DNA of 64,000 bases, taken from positions 452,600,014 to 452,664,013 of the forward strand of contig CM062810.1 of assembly GCA_031772625.1 (NCBI GenBank), given 5' to 3'. Numbering within the stretch: position 1 is the first letter of the stretch; every line of letters starts with the position of its first letter. Source of the DNA: Pinus tabuliformis. Lineage: Eukaryota; Streptophyta; Pinopsida; Pinales; Pinaceae. Shown piece by piece: positions 1 through 13,280 of the stretch. The position numbers and the translations under genes were made by a program. The notes under the pieces were generated by a model. That model was given only the letters and a program-made list of their open reading frames with translations, had not been told where the DNA came from and ran no database searches.

Positions 1-2367
1 ATTGGAGTATGTTCCCTCCAAAGAAGAGGATGCTAATGTATTCACCAAACCTCTGCCCAAAGAGACATTTGAATATCTTAGACAGAAGCTGGGAGTATTT
101 GACAGTTCATCTTGATGCTGAAACCTATCTGGTTAGGAGAAAATTGGGTGTATGTGAGTTTCATGAATCATATCCGCGTACATACGCTGGTTGCTGTGGA
201 TACAGCCGCGTATATGTTGGTTTGAAGATAAATAGTGGGCCAGACTTAGGATGAAAAGACGCTGATATGGGTTCTGACAGAGACCATCTCGCACAGGTTT
301 AGGGGGAGCATATACTTCTAATAAAGCATTGTTGGCATTATCTTAGAAGATCTTGGTACATTTTCGCATTTGTTTTGATTCAGGTGGAACAGGTGCAAAG
401 GGAGATCAAGGATGTTGATGGTGATTGATAGATGTTGTTGATGATAGTTACTGATAACTATCTTGTTTCAAATATTTTGTTTCTATGTCATGTATATCTT
501 TTCTTATAAAGGTCATGTAATGACCTATTTTGTTTCCCCACTTGGTTGGGTGGATGAGTCAATCTTGGTATATCCCCACTTGGTTGGGAGATGGATGTAT
601 GTATGAGTCTTTGGTGATAGGAAGGTCATCTATGACATATAGAGTCATGTTCTTGTTATAGAACATTTTTTTCAGACCTTGCTTAGAGTCAGGAGGAGCA
701 TGAACAACAAACTTCAGCATATTAGAGAATTTAGCATGTACTCAGGGGGAGCATAACCCTTTGCCATTTATGACAAAGCCGGAGAGTGACATGGGGTTTC
801 CATCAAGTCCAAATGGGGAGATTGTTAGCATTATGACATAGGTTTGGCACTATGACACAGGTATTGTCCTTGAGGGAAACTCACTCAGATGTTAGATCAC
901 AGATTCAGGCTCTCAAAATGAAGGAAAAAGAGGTATACACAGGTTTCCCTTGACCAAGACGCGTCTACACGCGGGTTCGCATACCAGAAGGTGTGTATGC
1001 ATGTGCATGCACTTTCACACAAGGAAAAGCATGTACATGGTGGAAATTTTTTTTTTGGTCCATGGTATTTGGTCCCTGGTATTTTGACTCATGGTATTGA
1101 TCCAAGCTATCTTGACCGAAGTATTGACCCCAGGTATTTAGTGCAAGGTATTTCTTCTAAGTGGTTTTGTACCATGGCATTAAGGCCTAAGACTATAAAA
1201 GGAGGAAAAGATCATTAGGTAAATGCACTCAAGCATTTAATATCTAATGAAGAGAAAGATCTAGAATACTGGTGATTGGGTTATGGTACATAACTGGATC
1301 TCAATCAAGGAGGAACCTGAGCGTTTGAAGAAGGATAAATTCTATTTATGGGTCAAGATCTTAACGCGTGGAGAGAAGTACGTTTATGTGGTTTTTGATC
1401 TTTTATATTTGGTGCATGTCTTAATCTATAAATCTGATGATCTGGGTATAAGTGATGTCTGAATAGTTGAAAAGGGTAAATCATCTTTTACAGATATGTA
1501 CGCAGGTTCAATATAGAAAAGGCGCATATACATGCTAGTTCGGCAATTCAAAACAGCGTATACACAGGTTTGCCTTCATATAACAGTGTATGCATGCACG
1601 TTCGACATATTGAAGTAGCGTACATCTCATAAAATATGTTTTAGCTACTTCTATTTACTGTTGCAATGTTCTGGGTTCTGGATTGGGTTTTGGTTACTGT
1701 TACTATGTTCTGGTTACAGCATTCAAAAAAGTGATTGTTTGATTCAGTTTTGGTTGGTGTAAAGGATATTGGTTGACGTAGATATATTTGACGCTTGATT
1801 GATGTGATTGATGGATCCAGTCTGAAAATTTATGAAACGTTGTCCCTGGAAGAAAAGAGAAGGTTGTAGCTTTCTGTAGGTCAGCACCTACGTACTACTA
1901 CATCAGCTAGTACAAGAGATAAAGGGGTTGTAGCTCGCTTCGAGGAGAGGCTTGAGAATGAGATAAGGTTGTAACCTTCTGCAAGTAGAAGCCTGCGTAT
2001 TGGTATAAGACTGCACGAGTACATAAATATTGTAAAAAGAAGTTTCTTATTAAAAGAAGATAGAGACGAATTGCAGCAGGTGGTTTTCACCCGCATTGGG
2101 TTTCCACCTTATATCTTGTGTTCTTGTGTATGATTTTCTGCTATGTTTCTTGTACCTGTTACTGCTTATATGGTTCTAATACATAGATTAAAGATCAACT
2201 GACTACATTGTAAGTTTACAAGGTATATGTTGGTTTCTCTAAACATAGTTACGTATATATGCAAGTTGCATTAACAGAAGTAGCGTGTATAAATATGTTC
2301 ATGTAAATGAAATATTATTAAATTGATAACACTGATTCACCCTGCCCCATCAGTATTATTTCCAACA
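1..2367 (+). mobile_element. Ty1/copia element A, 3' end only
   Basis: The window opens inside the last part of a copia pol. The first ~115 bases encode the RNase H tail common to the superfamily (EYVPSKEEDANVFTKPLP, then TFEYLRQKLGV). A ~700-bp 3' untranslated stretch follows, then a polypurine tract at about 811-822 and the 3' LTR at 823-2367. The protein tail and LTR ends match those of the B/C array at 8.6-20 kb, so A belongs to the same or a sister family. The 5' half lies outside the window, so its insertion duplication and completeness cannot be judged. Confidence 0.85.
823..2367 (+). repeat. 3' LTR of copia element A (1545 bp)
   Basis: The LTR starts TGTTAGCATTATG directly after a purine-rich tract and ends AGTATTATTTCCAACA, giving the TG...CA ends expected of an LTR. 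The end motif is the same as in the LTRs at 11820-13280 and 18494-19954. A TATA-like box (TATAAAA) lies at 1194-1200 in the expected U3 position, which would make transcription start near 1225. Start and end are read by comparison with the other copies of the family. Confidence 0.8.
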
Positions 2368-4480
2368 CTTTTTACAAAAGAATCCATTTTCCAATTGAAA
2401 TGAACTGGCAGGCATTGGCAACCTAGTCGTTTGGCCTTCCTGTGTAGAAATCTTGAAAATATCCACATAACAGAATACACAGGAAAACCGACAAAAGACA
2501 CATCATGGAGCATCTTTCTAGATTTCAAATTATATTCAATCGTGTTTATAATATTATCATGTCTGCACATATCGCAGTATCGCAATCGCATTTCGTAACA
2601 CTGAATAACCTAATACACGGAAATACAAAGAAATACATTGAAAAACATATTAACCCAGATCTCAAAGAACAATAAACTCGCCACTATAGTGTCGTCGGGT
2701 ATGCCCATTGCAAGCACATGTCGGATAGACCCCGCTGCTTTGTATTGTGGCATCCCAATTCACCCATCATTGATTGCCGATCAACATTATCGGTGCATCG
2801 CACGTTAGCACTATCACATATCAGCGAGTCACATGGTCATGAGTCTTGGTCCTTCAACCTTAACGATTAGCGATCACCAATTCAATCACAATCGTTGATC
2901 CCTTTTATTCATCCAACGGCTACGATGGAAGTGCTCATCATAAGACTTTAAGCTATGGGTCCCAGTTCTTCTCCCTTGGTTCATTCTGATGTGATCTTGA
3001 CAGCTAATATGGACTGTTGATCTGTCTTTTAATCTGACGGTTCAAGGTTATTCTAATCGCCTGGGTCCCCGCCCTCCACAACCATATAACACGTTTGTTG
3101 ATAAGAAACTTTGCTAATGTCCCATGTAAATCTCCCTAGTGAAAATGAAAATATTCTATATCTAATAAGTATGCCTTATCTCAAAACAAAAAAGTACTTA
3201 AAACATATTTATGAAGTAGTGGAATACTTCCATCTTACTTTCTTTTTCAATTTCAACGTTTTAGGTCTAAATATGCTTTAACAAGTCTCTTTTGAGATCC
3301 TCTTCCCAAACCCACTACAAATGAAGTTTATGGATTTCCTCAAAGTTTCTACCAATTGTTAGTATCAAATGAATGAAAAATCAATGGGATCTAGAAGAAG
3401 TAAATTGCATCACATCTACAAAGATGAGTTGGAACCACAAGAAATTGACATTATCCAACTTTAATTTTTGAGATTGGGATTTACTTCATTCATAAACCAA
3501 AATTTTGAGTGTAACTAATGAGCTATGGCTTTGAGAGAGATGATTTCATAGTTGCATGACAATCAAATTGTCCCTACAAAGGGTTTCATGGAAATTATGT
3601 GGATATTGGGATTGGACAACTCTCTCTTACTATGTTTTATTTTGTTTTTTTAAGGAAAAACCTTACCGATATTTGTTCCTTTATCATTGCATGTTTTATT
3701 TTTGAATCCAAAGTCTTATATACTTCTCATGCTGCAATGTAGAGTCACCCTTTGAGTTTAGTGCCCTTGAGTTGCCTCTAGAGGCTATCTATAGTTTCGT
3801 GAATGTATGCACATGCAACTCAAAACTTATGCATATCTAGCTTTAGATGAGCTTACATCTAAAGTAAATTTTGTCTAAAAATGGTTTACATGTCGTGGAA
3901 CATTTTAATTACTTTTAGTTGCCAATAAAAAAGTAGAGATCCATTTCACTTTGTCAAGAGGTCTCTCTTTGTTTGGAAGTTAATTACCACAAAGTGAAGA
4001 ATTTGTGACTTTTTTTCGCTTTAATAACCATACAAAATAGTAGTTATTTGTTGGTAAGAATATTTCTACGATATATTAGATGAAAATTACCTATGCATAT
4101 TTGTGCCATTTGGCTGAACCAACTGAATATCATCTAGCTAGCACATTTTAAAAAGTTAATACCTTAAATTCCAATAATAATAAAGGTCAAAACATCATAG
4201 AAAGAAGCTCTACCTTACTAAACTCTATCTTATTGAGGTTAATTTATTTAAAAAGAACTCCAAAAATGTTTGCATACTAAATCAACATATTTATAAGAAC
4301 ATGGACATTGTAGTTATAGAAGTTACCTAATAAAATCTCAACTATAACTATTAATATAAAATAGAAAAATAAATTTAAAAATTATTAAATAATAACCAAC
4401 TAAATTTATAATTTTAAATTATAAAAACATTTCAATTTGTTAAATTCAAAATGCAAACAATACTCCTGCGCTTTGGATAC

Positions 4481-4643
4481 TATAAAGACAATATATTTAT
4501 GTGTACAAAGCATAATTACACTATTTCCTAACTTGTGCAAGATAAAGACAATTATTTGTATAAAGCTTAATTACATTATTTCCTAACCTTTGTCAGATAA
4601 AGACAATGTATTTATCTCACACTATTTCCAAACCCGTGCAATC
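4481..4643 (+). repeat. Imperfect tandem repeat, three units of about 50-60 bp
   Basis: Units start at 4481, 4541 and 4596. Each begins with (G/T)ATAAAGACAAT and runs through a shared ACTATTTCC(T/A)AAC segment; the first two units also share CATAATTACA/CTTAATTACA. They differ by small gaps and substitutions, so this is an old local duplication. No function is suggested. Confidence 0.65.
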
Positions 4644-5762
4644 ACTATCTAACTAATAAATTCATGTTTTCTCCATTATTTATTGATCAATTACTCACTT
4701 TCACATAATTTATTGACCACTTATCCAAGAGATCGAAAAGAAATTCATATGCAAAGCACATATGACACCAGGCTTTACTAATCTACCGATTCACACATTA
4801 TGCATTATCATATTTATGTAATCTGCTGCATTTAGTGATAACATACGGAAGGCAAGCCTTTGATGTAGGTACTTTGTTTATATAAATAATTATATAAAAT
4901 ATTTTAATTATAGTAATATGAACATAAAGGCTTGTGTTGAATTTAAATTATTTATATAAATACATTATTAATGTTAAACTTAAAAAATATAATTACTAAA
5001 TGATAAAGTATATTAAATGATATTATATAGTAATAAAATAATGTAAATATTATTGAAAAAAATTATAACAATAATTAAGTCTACCTGTATTTATTTATTT
5101 TGGAATAGGTTTATATTATTTTATTTTTTTATTATAAATAATTATTAGGTTGTTTGTAAGGGTTTATTTTCCATTTAATATTTTTAATAATATTTATAAA
5201 TTAAATATTTTAGATTTATTTTAAAGTAGTTATGTTTTTTATTTATTAAATTAATTAATTAAAAAAAACCAAGTTAGTTATAGTTTCTTGAATATGTGGT
5301 AGCCATAATTCATTATATTGACTCATAGTATCATATTAAACACTATTTATAAATAAAAAATAAACTTATCATATTATTTATATATATGTGTTTTTTTTTT
5401 AATTTAGCAATTTAAAATCTTAATATAATTAGTTGATTGAAACACATGTTTTGCATATTAGGTAATGTAAGCTATATTTGTCCACATTTTAAATTCAAAT
5501 TATAGTTGTGAACATTTTAAATTTAATTGGCAAAATGAATCTAATTAGTATTACTAACCAGCTGATTTTGTTAAAAGTTATACTATGTTTTTGGTAACCA
5601 CATTTATTAGATGAAACAAAGTTATATTTATCAGTATTTTGAACCTAATTGGTATTATTAAGAGGTTAAGTATGTTTATGGTGACCACCATTACCATATG
5701 AAACACAACCATGTGCATTAAATATGAGAAAAAATATATGAGAGATTTGTTCCATTCAATAT

Positions 5763-5807
5763 TATATATATATATATATATATATTATTATTATTATTAT
5801 TATTATG
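5763..5807. repeat. Compound microsatellite (TA)n then (TTA)n
   Basis: An uninterrupted TA dinucleotide run is followed directly by a TTA trinucleotide run. It is a simple repeat in AT-rich intergenic DNA and is likely polymorphic. Confidence 0.9.
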
Positions 5808-6072
5808 TAGATATATCATTATATTAGATATTGATTTTATTATTTAATTTTTTTTATATTTTACTATGTTCAATTTATGTAGGTTTTAATTTTGTATAAA
5901 AATTTGCTATAAATGAATTTTTGAAACAAAAAAAACAATGATGAGAACATAAAATACATATACATATTTTTTCTTTGAGTCTAAATAAGTAAAACCACAT
6001 TGATTTTTCGTTTTATTTTTTGAATATTACAATACATATATATACATGATGAAATATTCATAAACTTAAATC

Positions 6073-7017
6073 TGTTAATGCTCGATTAGAACATATTCAT
6101 AGTTCTCTTCACTAGATCAACAAAATACCATGGGAAAAAATCATCATGCCGAAAAGCCATGTGAAAAACCATTGGTAGGTATGCCTATCATCTTTGGGTC
6201 TGCCCCCCATTCTTGGGTCTGCCCAATTATTATTGGGTTAGTATAAAAAATAAAATCCCTCGGTGTTTCCGTGAATGACATGCTCGGGGACTATGACCCC
6301 CATCTAAGCCACCCGACAGCGGCGAGTGAGGCCTAACATCCCTCATGTGACCCCGCACTATGCGTGACACAATGTACAATGTGTGACCCTAGTGGTGGAA
6401 AGAGTGGAAAGAATGTAACACATAACCAACATTCTCCCACTTGTTTTTTTTTCCACGGGGGGGTCACAAGGATAGCTTAGTCATCGGTCCACGACTGCAA
6501 TGTCCATTGTTTCTCTAAACTAAGAAAACTTATTAGTGATTATATACTTTGCCATTACATCTACAACATTCTTCAAAACGTGCACCTTTACAAGAAACAA
6601 CTGTTTGTCTTCAACCATATCCATCACAAAGTGATAGTGAACATGATTGTGTTATGTCTTTGAATGATAAGCATTTTTTCCAAGAAAATTGCACTTTGGT
6701 TTTCATAATATATCCTTATAACTGGTTGCACTAACCCTGTACTTGAACTAAACCTTTACAACAAAGCTGCTTCCTTGATTGCATGAGTAGATGCCATATA
6801 TTCACGATTTATAGTTGAAAGTGCAACCACATACTCTCTCCTATGCATCCAATGGATTCCTCCTCTAAATACTATAAAGACATACCCACTTGTAGATCTT
6901 CTATGAACTAGATCTCCAGCCGAGTCTGCATCAATAAAGACACATATGTCCAACTGTCTACCCAATCCTGGTCTTCCTTGGTAGCACAAGCCATAATCAC
7001 TAGTGTCATGCAAATAC
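6073..7017 (-). mobile_element. Ty1/copia element E, 3' part (left of the nested insertion)
   Basis: On the - strand, 7017 down to about 6530 encodes the end of copia RNase H (DTSDYGLCYQ, a VHRRSTSGYVF segment, then VALSTINREYMAST). A polypurine tract follows at about 6432-6455. The apparent 3' LTR starts at 6431 with TGTTGGTTATG; I place its far end tentatively near 6073. The other piece of E is at 23202-23920, on the far side of element D. E is heavily decayed, with many breaks. Its LTR layout resembles D's, so E is an older relative. Confidence 0.75.
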
Positions 7018-7487
7018 TGTTGGGTTGTGCTATATTCTTTCCATGACTAGACCACATAGTTAACCGGGGCATTGGAGGGGGGGCGGAGCCCACCTTCATT
7101 GCGGCGGCTGTGTAACGGGGGGGTCATAGGGGGTTTGAGGCATACCCATAACCCCACTTTATGGGGTCTAGGGCAGCGCCCAGGAAAATTTTGGTTTTGG
7201 ACCGTATGTTAGGTTGGGCGGACCTCCCTATGTTTTTGTGCATGATTTTCGCACATGTTTTTGGACGCGATAGTTTTCGGTCCATGGTATTAGATGCTTC
7301 GACATGTATAAATATGTATTATAACATTGAAAGGAACATAATGAAAAATCAAGCTGGTAGTCTCAGTTTTGGAATCCAGGGGAAAATCTCTGTGTACATG
7401 TGTTTTATGTGTTATTCTCTCGTATTGTTTATTTTTTTTGTTTTAGAATTCGTATAACGTAACTTCTGTACAGGGTTAAAACCTACA
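7018..7487 (+). repeat. 5' LTR of element D (470 bp)
   Basis: Starts TGTTGGGTTGTG and ends CCTACA next to the primer site. A TATA box (TATAAATA) at 7307-7314 marks the U3 promoter, and transcription would be expected to begin about 30 bp downstream. A G-rich stretch lies at 7060-7130. The open frame inside it (7161-7457) is a chance frame, also present in the other LTR. Confidence 0.85.
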
Positions 7488-8889
7488 TTTGGTATCAGAA
7501 AAGTTTTGGCTTCAAGGGAATGCCTTTGTTGCGGAGGGTTTTCGCTCGAGTGTGTCGTAGACCCTATTCAGTGGGAGATCTGCGAGATTGATTCTAGTGG
7601 TGAAAGAAGATGGCGAGGAGTGGAAGGATAGAGATTAAGAAATTTAACGGTCAGAGTTTTGAGTTGTTGAAACTTAAGATGGAGGATCTGTTGGTGGATA
7701 AAGTCTCTGGTGAATAAACTGTTCGTACAAAAAAAGTTGTATAACTTGAGGATGAAAGATGGAGACTCGGTGACAGAGCATCTGAACACATTTAATACTG
7801 TGGTAAGGTAGTTAGCATCTATTGATATTAATATTTCATATGAAGATAAGTGCATCGGTTTATTGTGTTCTCTACTAGATTCATGGGATAGTCTGGTTAT
7901 TGCAATAGGTACAAATGCAACTGCCTTACAGTTTGATGAAGTAGTCTTAGCCTTGTTGATGGAGGAGGTGAGACAAAAAAATATGGAGAGAGAGAATGGT
8001 GATGCATTGTCTTTATGAGGACAGTCCCAGAAAAGAAACAAAAATATGTCATCGAGTGGGAGATCTAGATCTAGAGGGAGATCTAAATGTCCAGGAAAAC
8101 ATGTAAAGGTGGTGTCCTGGAAATGCAGAAAGGAAGGGCAATTCAAAAGGGACTGTAAATCTAAAGCTCGTGATAAAGGAAATGGATCTGATGATGCTCC
8201 TTCTGTAGAGGCGAAAACCACCTCAGATGAAGCTGGGGATGTGTACCTGGCTTCTTCAAGTACACATATAGATCACGAGGCATGGTTGATTAACTCAGGT
8301 GCATCCTTTCACTTCACTCCACATAGAGAGTGGTTTTGCGAGTACGAGAAATGCGGTGGTGGTGATGTGTTCTTTGGGGGTGATAGGAAGGCTTGAATCG
8401 TTGGTCATAGAAAAATAAAGTCAAAGTTGCAAGGTGGAAGGGTTAGAACACTTCCGGGTGTTCTACATATTCCTCCATTAGCTAGAAATTTGATTTTTGT
8501 AAGAAAAATGGATGATGCAGGTGTAAAAACAGTGTTCGAGAAGGATACCTGGAAAATTGTTTGGGGAGCACTGGTATTGATGCAGGGAGTTCAAATTGGA
8601 ACTCTGTACAAGCTGTAAGGTAGTACTGTGTTGGAAATAATAGTGAGAGGGGGGGTGAATCAGTGTTATCTAATTCTTTTAATAAATCTTCCGTATTTGT
8701 TCTTTGAACTATTTTTGCATGTCAGTACCATAAAATAATGAGCATGAACAAAGAAAACAGATAGTCACACCAAAGAACACAAGATGTAAGGTGGAAACCC
8801 AATGTGGGTGAAAACCACCTTCTGCAATATGTCTCTATCTTCTTCCAAATTAGAAACTCCTTTTACAATGGTTTTGTACTGGTGCAGTC

Positions 8890-11819
8890 CTTTACCGAAG
8901 AAGTCCTACCACTCCAGAGCTCATGAGGAGTTTGAGTGTTGTTCACCAGGACATTTTTTTTGTTGAGAATAACAACCGCATCATGTGCAGCTTCACCCCA
9001 GAAAGTTGCGGGAGTTCCTGACTCATCAAGCATAGCACGAGCCATTTGTTGGACTGTTCTGTTCATTCTTTCCACAACTCCATTTTGCTGAGGAGTTCTA
9101 GCTATAGAGAATTCTCTTCTTATGCCATGTTCTTCACAGAAATCGAAAAATTCATTTGAGGTAAATTCCCCACCTCTGTCGGATCTGAGGCACTTAATTT
9201 TGTGACCTGATTCATTTTCAACCAAGGCTTTGAAGGATTTGAATTTTTCAAATGCTTCATCTTTGTGCTTCATAAGTCCTAACCAGACAAACCTGGAGAA
9301 ATCGTCAATGAATAATATCAAGTATTCTTCTCCTCGAGGTGTTCTTTCCCTAAAAGGACCGCATGTATCTGTATGTACTAGCTCAAGAGGCATGCTAGCT
9401 GATCCTTCTTTCTCTGGAAAGTTAGTTCTGGTTTGTTTTCCAAACTGACATGATTTGCATATGGTGTTGTCAGGAATTTTGATATCTGGAAGATCGCGAA
9501 CTGCCTGATATTTGCATGCTTTCCTTATTTGTGAAAAGCTTAGATGTCCCAACCTCCGATGCCATAACCAGTGCTCATCATCCTTGCTCAGATAGCATTG
9601 TTGTTGTCCTTCTTCAAATATGTATAGATTATTTGGAGTTCTTTTGCCTTTGATCACTGTTTTACCTATATCAAGATCACGAACAAGACATCCATTTGAT
9701 CTGAATATAACCTCGGTTCTTTGATCACACATCTGGCTGATGCTTAGAAGATTATGCTTCAGTCCATCAACATACAAAACATTTCTAGCCTTGACCTTTT
9801 ATTTTAATTGAGCAATGCCTTTTCCTTTTATAGTTGCAGGAGTATCATTTCCAAAAGAAACTTTCTTTCCTTTTTCTAGAGCAGAATATGACTCAAGTTT
9901 TTCTTTATCACCTGTCATATGCTTCGAACATCCACTGTCAATGTACCATAGATTTTCTCGTCCCTCTGCATAAAATGCTATCCCACATCTTTATGTTTGT
10001 GGTTCCTTTATTCTCCATGTTTTGGTGCTTGAGGCTTGTTCCTTTTTCTGCTGAAACCTGCTCCTGCATTCAGAGTCTTCATGACCAAAGTTATTGCAAA
10101 TAGAACATTCAACTTCATTTTCAAGAACCGAAAAGTTGTCATAGGTCCTTTTTGTAATCCCGGTCATACTTCTTTGTTTTTGAGCTTCCCTAGTCATGAT
10201 CGTTTTATACACAACACATTAAGCTGCTTTGTGACCAAAGTTATGGCAAGAAAAGCATTTTCCATTGAAGAAACTTCTGCGGTTATCGAATCTACCAGCC
10301 AATTGACTGTAATTTCTATTGTCATCTATTCTTGAACCAAATTGAGAAGATTTTACCTATGGCTGGTTGTATCTTTTGTTCACCCTTAAGATGGATTGCC
10401 CCTGATAGTTTTTGTTTGCAATTCGTCCCTGCTTTACCTGATGGTCTTCATTGTGCTTTTGCTCATTTCTTCTTGTTGAATCAAGATAACTTCTTGAGGT
10501 GGATGCTTGAGAAGTTTCTCCATTATAGCCCAGACCCGTTTTGTTTAGTGGAGACCGTTGCACATTGATAATCTCATCCAAAGTTTCAGATCCTTTGACA
10601 AACTTAAGATTAATAGCTTTTGTTTTCTCAATCTCTTTTCTAAGACCAACAATTTCACCTTCTAATTTTTCAAGATGTTTTTCCTTTTCATCAATTTGAA
10701 ATTGTAGAGCATCAATGATCATATTCTTTTCTTCTATACATCTCTTGAGTCTAGTAATTTCTTCATAAAGGTTATCCACATCTATAGCATCCATATAATC
10801 ATCATCTTCAAATGCCATTAACAATTTATATTCATTACCTCGTTCATCTTCATCACTGTTTGATAGACCATCGTTATCTTCATGAGTGTAGTAGCTTTTC
10901 TTATTTGCACTCTGTTTCTTGTTCCATCTAGCAGGTTCCTTTCCTTTATCCTTATAAGGACATTTTGCAGCATAATGACCTACTCTTCCACAAGCAAAGC
11001 ATTTAAAAGGTAACTTACCTCTGAACCTTCCAGAACCCCTTTGAAGATTTCTGACAAAATTTGATTCTTCTTCCTCTTCTTCTGGGACGTGGCTTGCTTC
11101 ATAATAATCTCCTTTTCCTGATGCCTTGAAAGCAGCTTCTATTCTGTCTGATGGACCTCCCTTTCTCATTTCATAAGTAGTTAGAATTCCATGTAGCTGA
11201 GACATAGTAAGAATTCGTAGATTTTATTTTTCTTCTATTGCAGATACTTTACATTCAAACTTGGGGGACAATGATCTTAGAACCTTTTCAACCACAATAG
11301 CCTCTTTTATTTCTTCACCCAAATTTTTCATACAGTTAACAATCTCATCTACCCGAAGAAAATAGTTAGCCACACTTTCATCATTATACATCTTGAGAGT
11401 CTCATACTGAATCCTGAGAGTTTGAAGTTTAGCACGCTTTACCTGTTCATCTCCTTCATAGCTTGTGACAATTTTGTCCCATATTTCTTTTGCGGATTTA
11501 TAGTGCATTACCTTCATGAATTCCTATTGGGATATACATCCTAATAGGGTACTGATTGCTTTCGCATTTGTTTCATACTTCTTTTTCTCGGCTGCATCTG
11601 TAGGAGTAGCTGAAGGAAAAGTGTAGCCTGTCTCTACGATGTCCCAAACTTCTGTACCAAGAGATTGAAGATAGGCAGTAACTCTTAGCTTCCAATAATT
11701 GAAGTTTGTCCCATCAAAAACCGGTTGCCTGATTGATGCTTCTCTCTCGTAGTTGCTCATGATGAACGATCTACCTTCAAGCGATCAAGCTTCTCTGAAG
11801 GACCTGCTCTGATACCAAT
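8890..11819 (-). mobile_element. Unit B internal region, partial copia gag-pol
   Basis: A second copy of the same family lies head-to-tail with unit C. It carries gag from about 11760 (NYEREASIRQPVFDG) with the same three zinc knuckles and coiled coil. It then carries the pre-integrase segment and the front of integrase, down to about 8900. Protein identity to unit C is very high where both exist. It is a partial fossil with about five or more breaks, and its remaining end runs into a partial LTR. Confidence 0.85.
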
Positions 11820-13280
11820 TGTTGGAAATAATACTGAGAGGGGGGGTGAATTAGTATTATCTAATTCTTTTAATAAATCTTCCTTATTTGTTCTTTGAAT
11901 TATTTTTGCATGTCAGTACCATAAAATAATGAGCATGAACAAAGAAAACAGATAGTCACACCAAAGAACACAAGATGTAAGGTGGAAACCCAATGTGGGT
12001 GAAAACCACCTGCTGCAATATGTCTCTATCTTCTTTCAAAATAGAAAATCCTTTTACAATGGTTTTGTACTGGTGCAGTCCTTTACCAGTACGTAGGCTG
12101 CAACCTGCAGTGAGATACAACTCTCTCTCTCGTTTTCCAGTCTCTCCTGGAAGGGAGCTACAACCCCCTACTTTTTTTCTTACAAGGACCACTTTTCATA
12201 AATTTTCAAACTGGACCCATAAGCATCAAATGATCATCAACTATAAGAAAATCACCCAGTCAACTGTAGTAACCAGATCAACAATAATAGAACCAAAACC
12301 CAGAACACCTTATCAACAGAAAAATACAGCCAAACAAAATGTCTTAAGACAGATACGCAGTTCTTCTTTCTCTGGTCTATGTGCGTACGCACTTCACCCT
12401 CTGCTCCCCTGCGTATAACCGCAGAGACCCTTCCGCCGCACTGCGTTTCCACACACTGTTCCTTCAACCGCGCTGCTTACTGTTACTGCAGGTACGCAAC
12501 CAGAGACACTATTATGCCGCGTACTATTGCTGCAGGTATGCGCCCATAGATACTATCGCGCCGCGTACAGTTACTATGCGTACGCACCTGAACCTTCGTC
12601 GCTCTGCGTACCCACGCAGTTCTCCTGTTTCTGCTCTGCGTACCCACGCAGATCTCCTGTTCCTTCTCTGCGTACCCGCGCAGATCTTCTGTTTCTTCTC
12701 TGCGTACCCCCGCTACTCTCCTGTTAAACACCTTCATACTTCTGATTAGGGCCGAATAGGCAATCCACCATAGTGGCACAGATGCTCAGATGCCCAGATC
12801 TGATCATGCGCTCGAGAGATCACCCTTCACAGATTCACTTTTTAACTTCATATAGATCAATCTTTTAAGACCATAACCCAATATTTCAGATCTTAAGATA
12901 TTCAATTGTAAAAGATACTTAGCAAAGAGATCTCCTTTGCTTTGTATAGGCAAGCTCCTCCTAAAATCATGGATCAATACCACGAGCCAAAACCATAATA
13001 ACACAAATACCGTCGGCTAAATACCAGGGGTTAAACATAAGAAACCACACGTGTGCTTTTCTCTGCGTTCAAATGAGTGCACTGGGGGTACGCACCTCCT
13101 GAACGGCTGACCTGCATGTCTGGCCGCGGTCCCTTCATGGTGTACCTGCAGGTACACACCTTCTGAACTGATCTCCTGCGTACTTCTTAATTTTTCAACA
13201 TATTGAGAGCCTTGCCACGGGAGTTGCCATCAAGTACAACATCTGTAACATATAGCCATACCAAAAACATAATGCCAACA
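11820..13280 (-). repeat. Middle LTR, shared by units C and B (1461 bp)
   Basis: Same length and ends as the right LTR. On its right it joins the purine tract and 3' untranslated region of unit C; on its left it joins the primer site and gag of unit B. It therefore serves as 3' LTR of C and 5' LTR of B, which defines a tandem array rather than two independent insertions. Confidence 0.9.
12602..12729. repeat. 32-bp tandem repeat x4 in middle LTR
   Basis: Units start at 12602, 12634, 12666 and 12698. Each begins CTCTGCGTACCC(A/G)CGCAG and continues CTCCTGTT or similar. Each carries CpG sites and a near-palindromic TGCGTACnCACGCA core. The same array sits at 19276-19403 in the right LTR with the same period, so it predates the array's insertion. 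Its position in U3 would fit an enhancer-like role; that is inference. Confidence 0.8.

Larger units (their letters stand above)
2368..6072. other. AT-rich stretch without a recognisable gene
   Basis: About 3.7 kb of AT-rich sequence, especially 4300-6050. The longest open frame (2337-2591, - strand) overlaps the LTR end, and I recognise no family in it. Short local repeats are listed separately. The stretch may hold decayed repeats too diverged to name by eye. Confidence 0.5.

Noticed and set aside
2337-2591. 84-residue - strand frame beside the LTR of element A
   Set aside because: It overlaps the LTR end and matches no family I know; probably chance.
4850-4965. Possible MITE hairpin (CAAGCCTT...AAGGCTTG and TTTATATAAATAAT with its complement)
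   Set aside because: The two motif pairs are in the wrong order to form one nested hairpin, and no target duplication was seen.
7161-7457. 98-residue + strand frame with a hydrophobic end
   Set aside because: It lies within the LTR of element D and recurs at 22905-23177 in the other LTR.
11956-13004. Several 60-140 residue open frames on both strands
   Set aside because: They lie inside the copia LTR and recur at the same place in the right LTR; non-coding U3/R sequence with chance frames.
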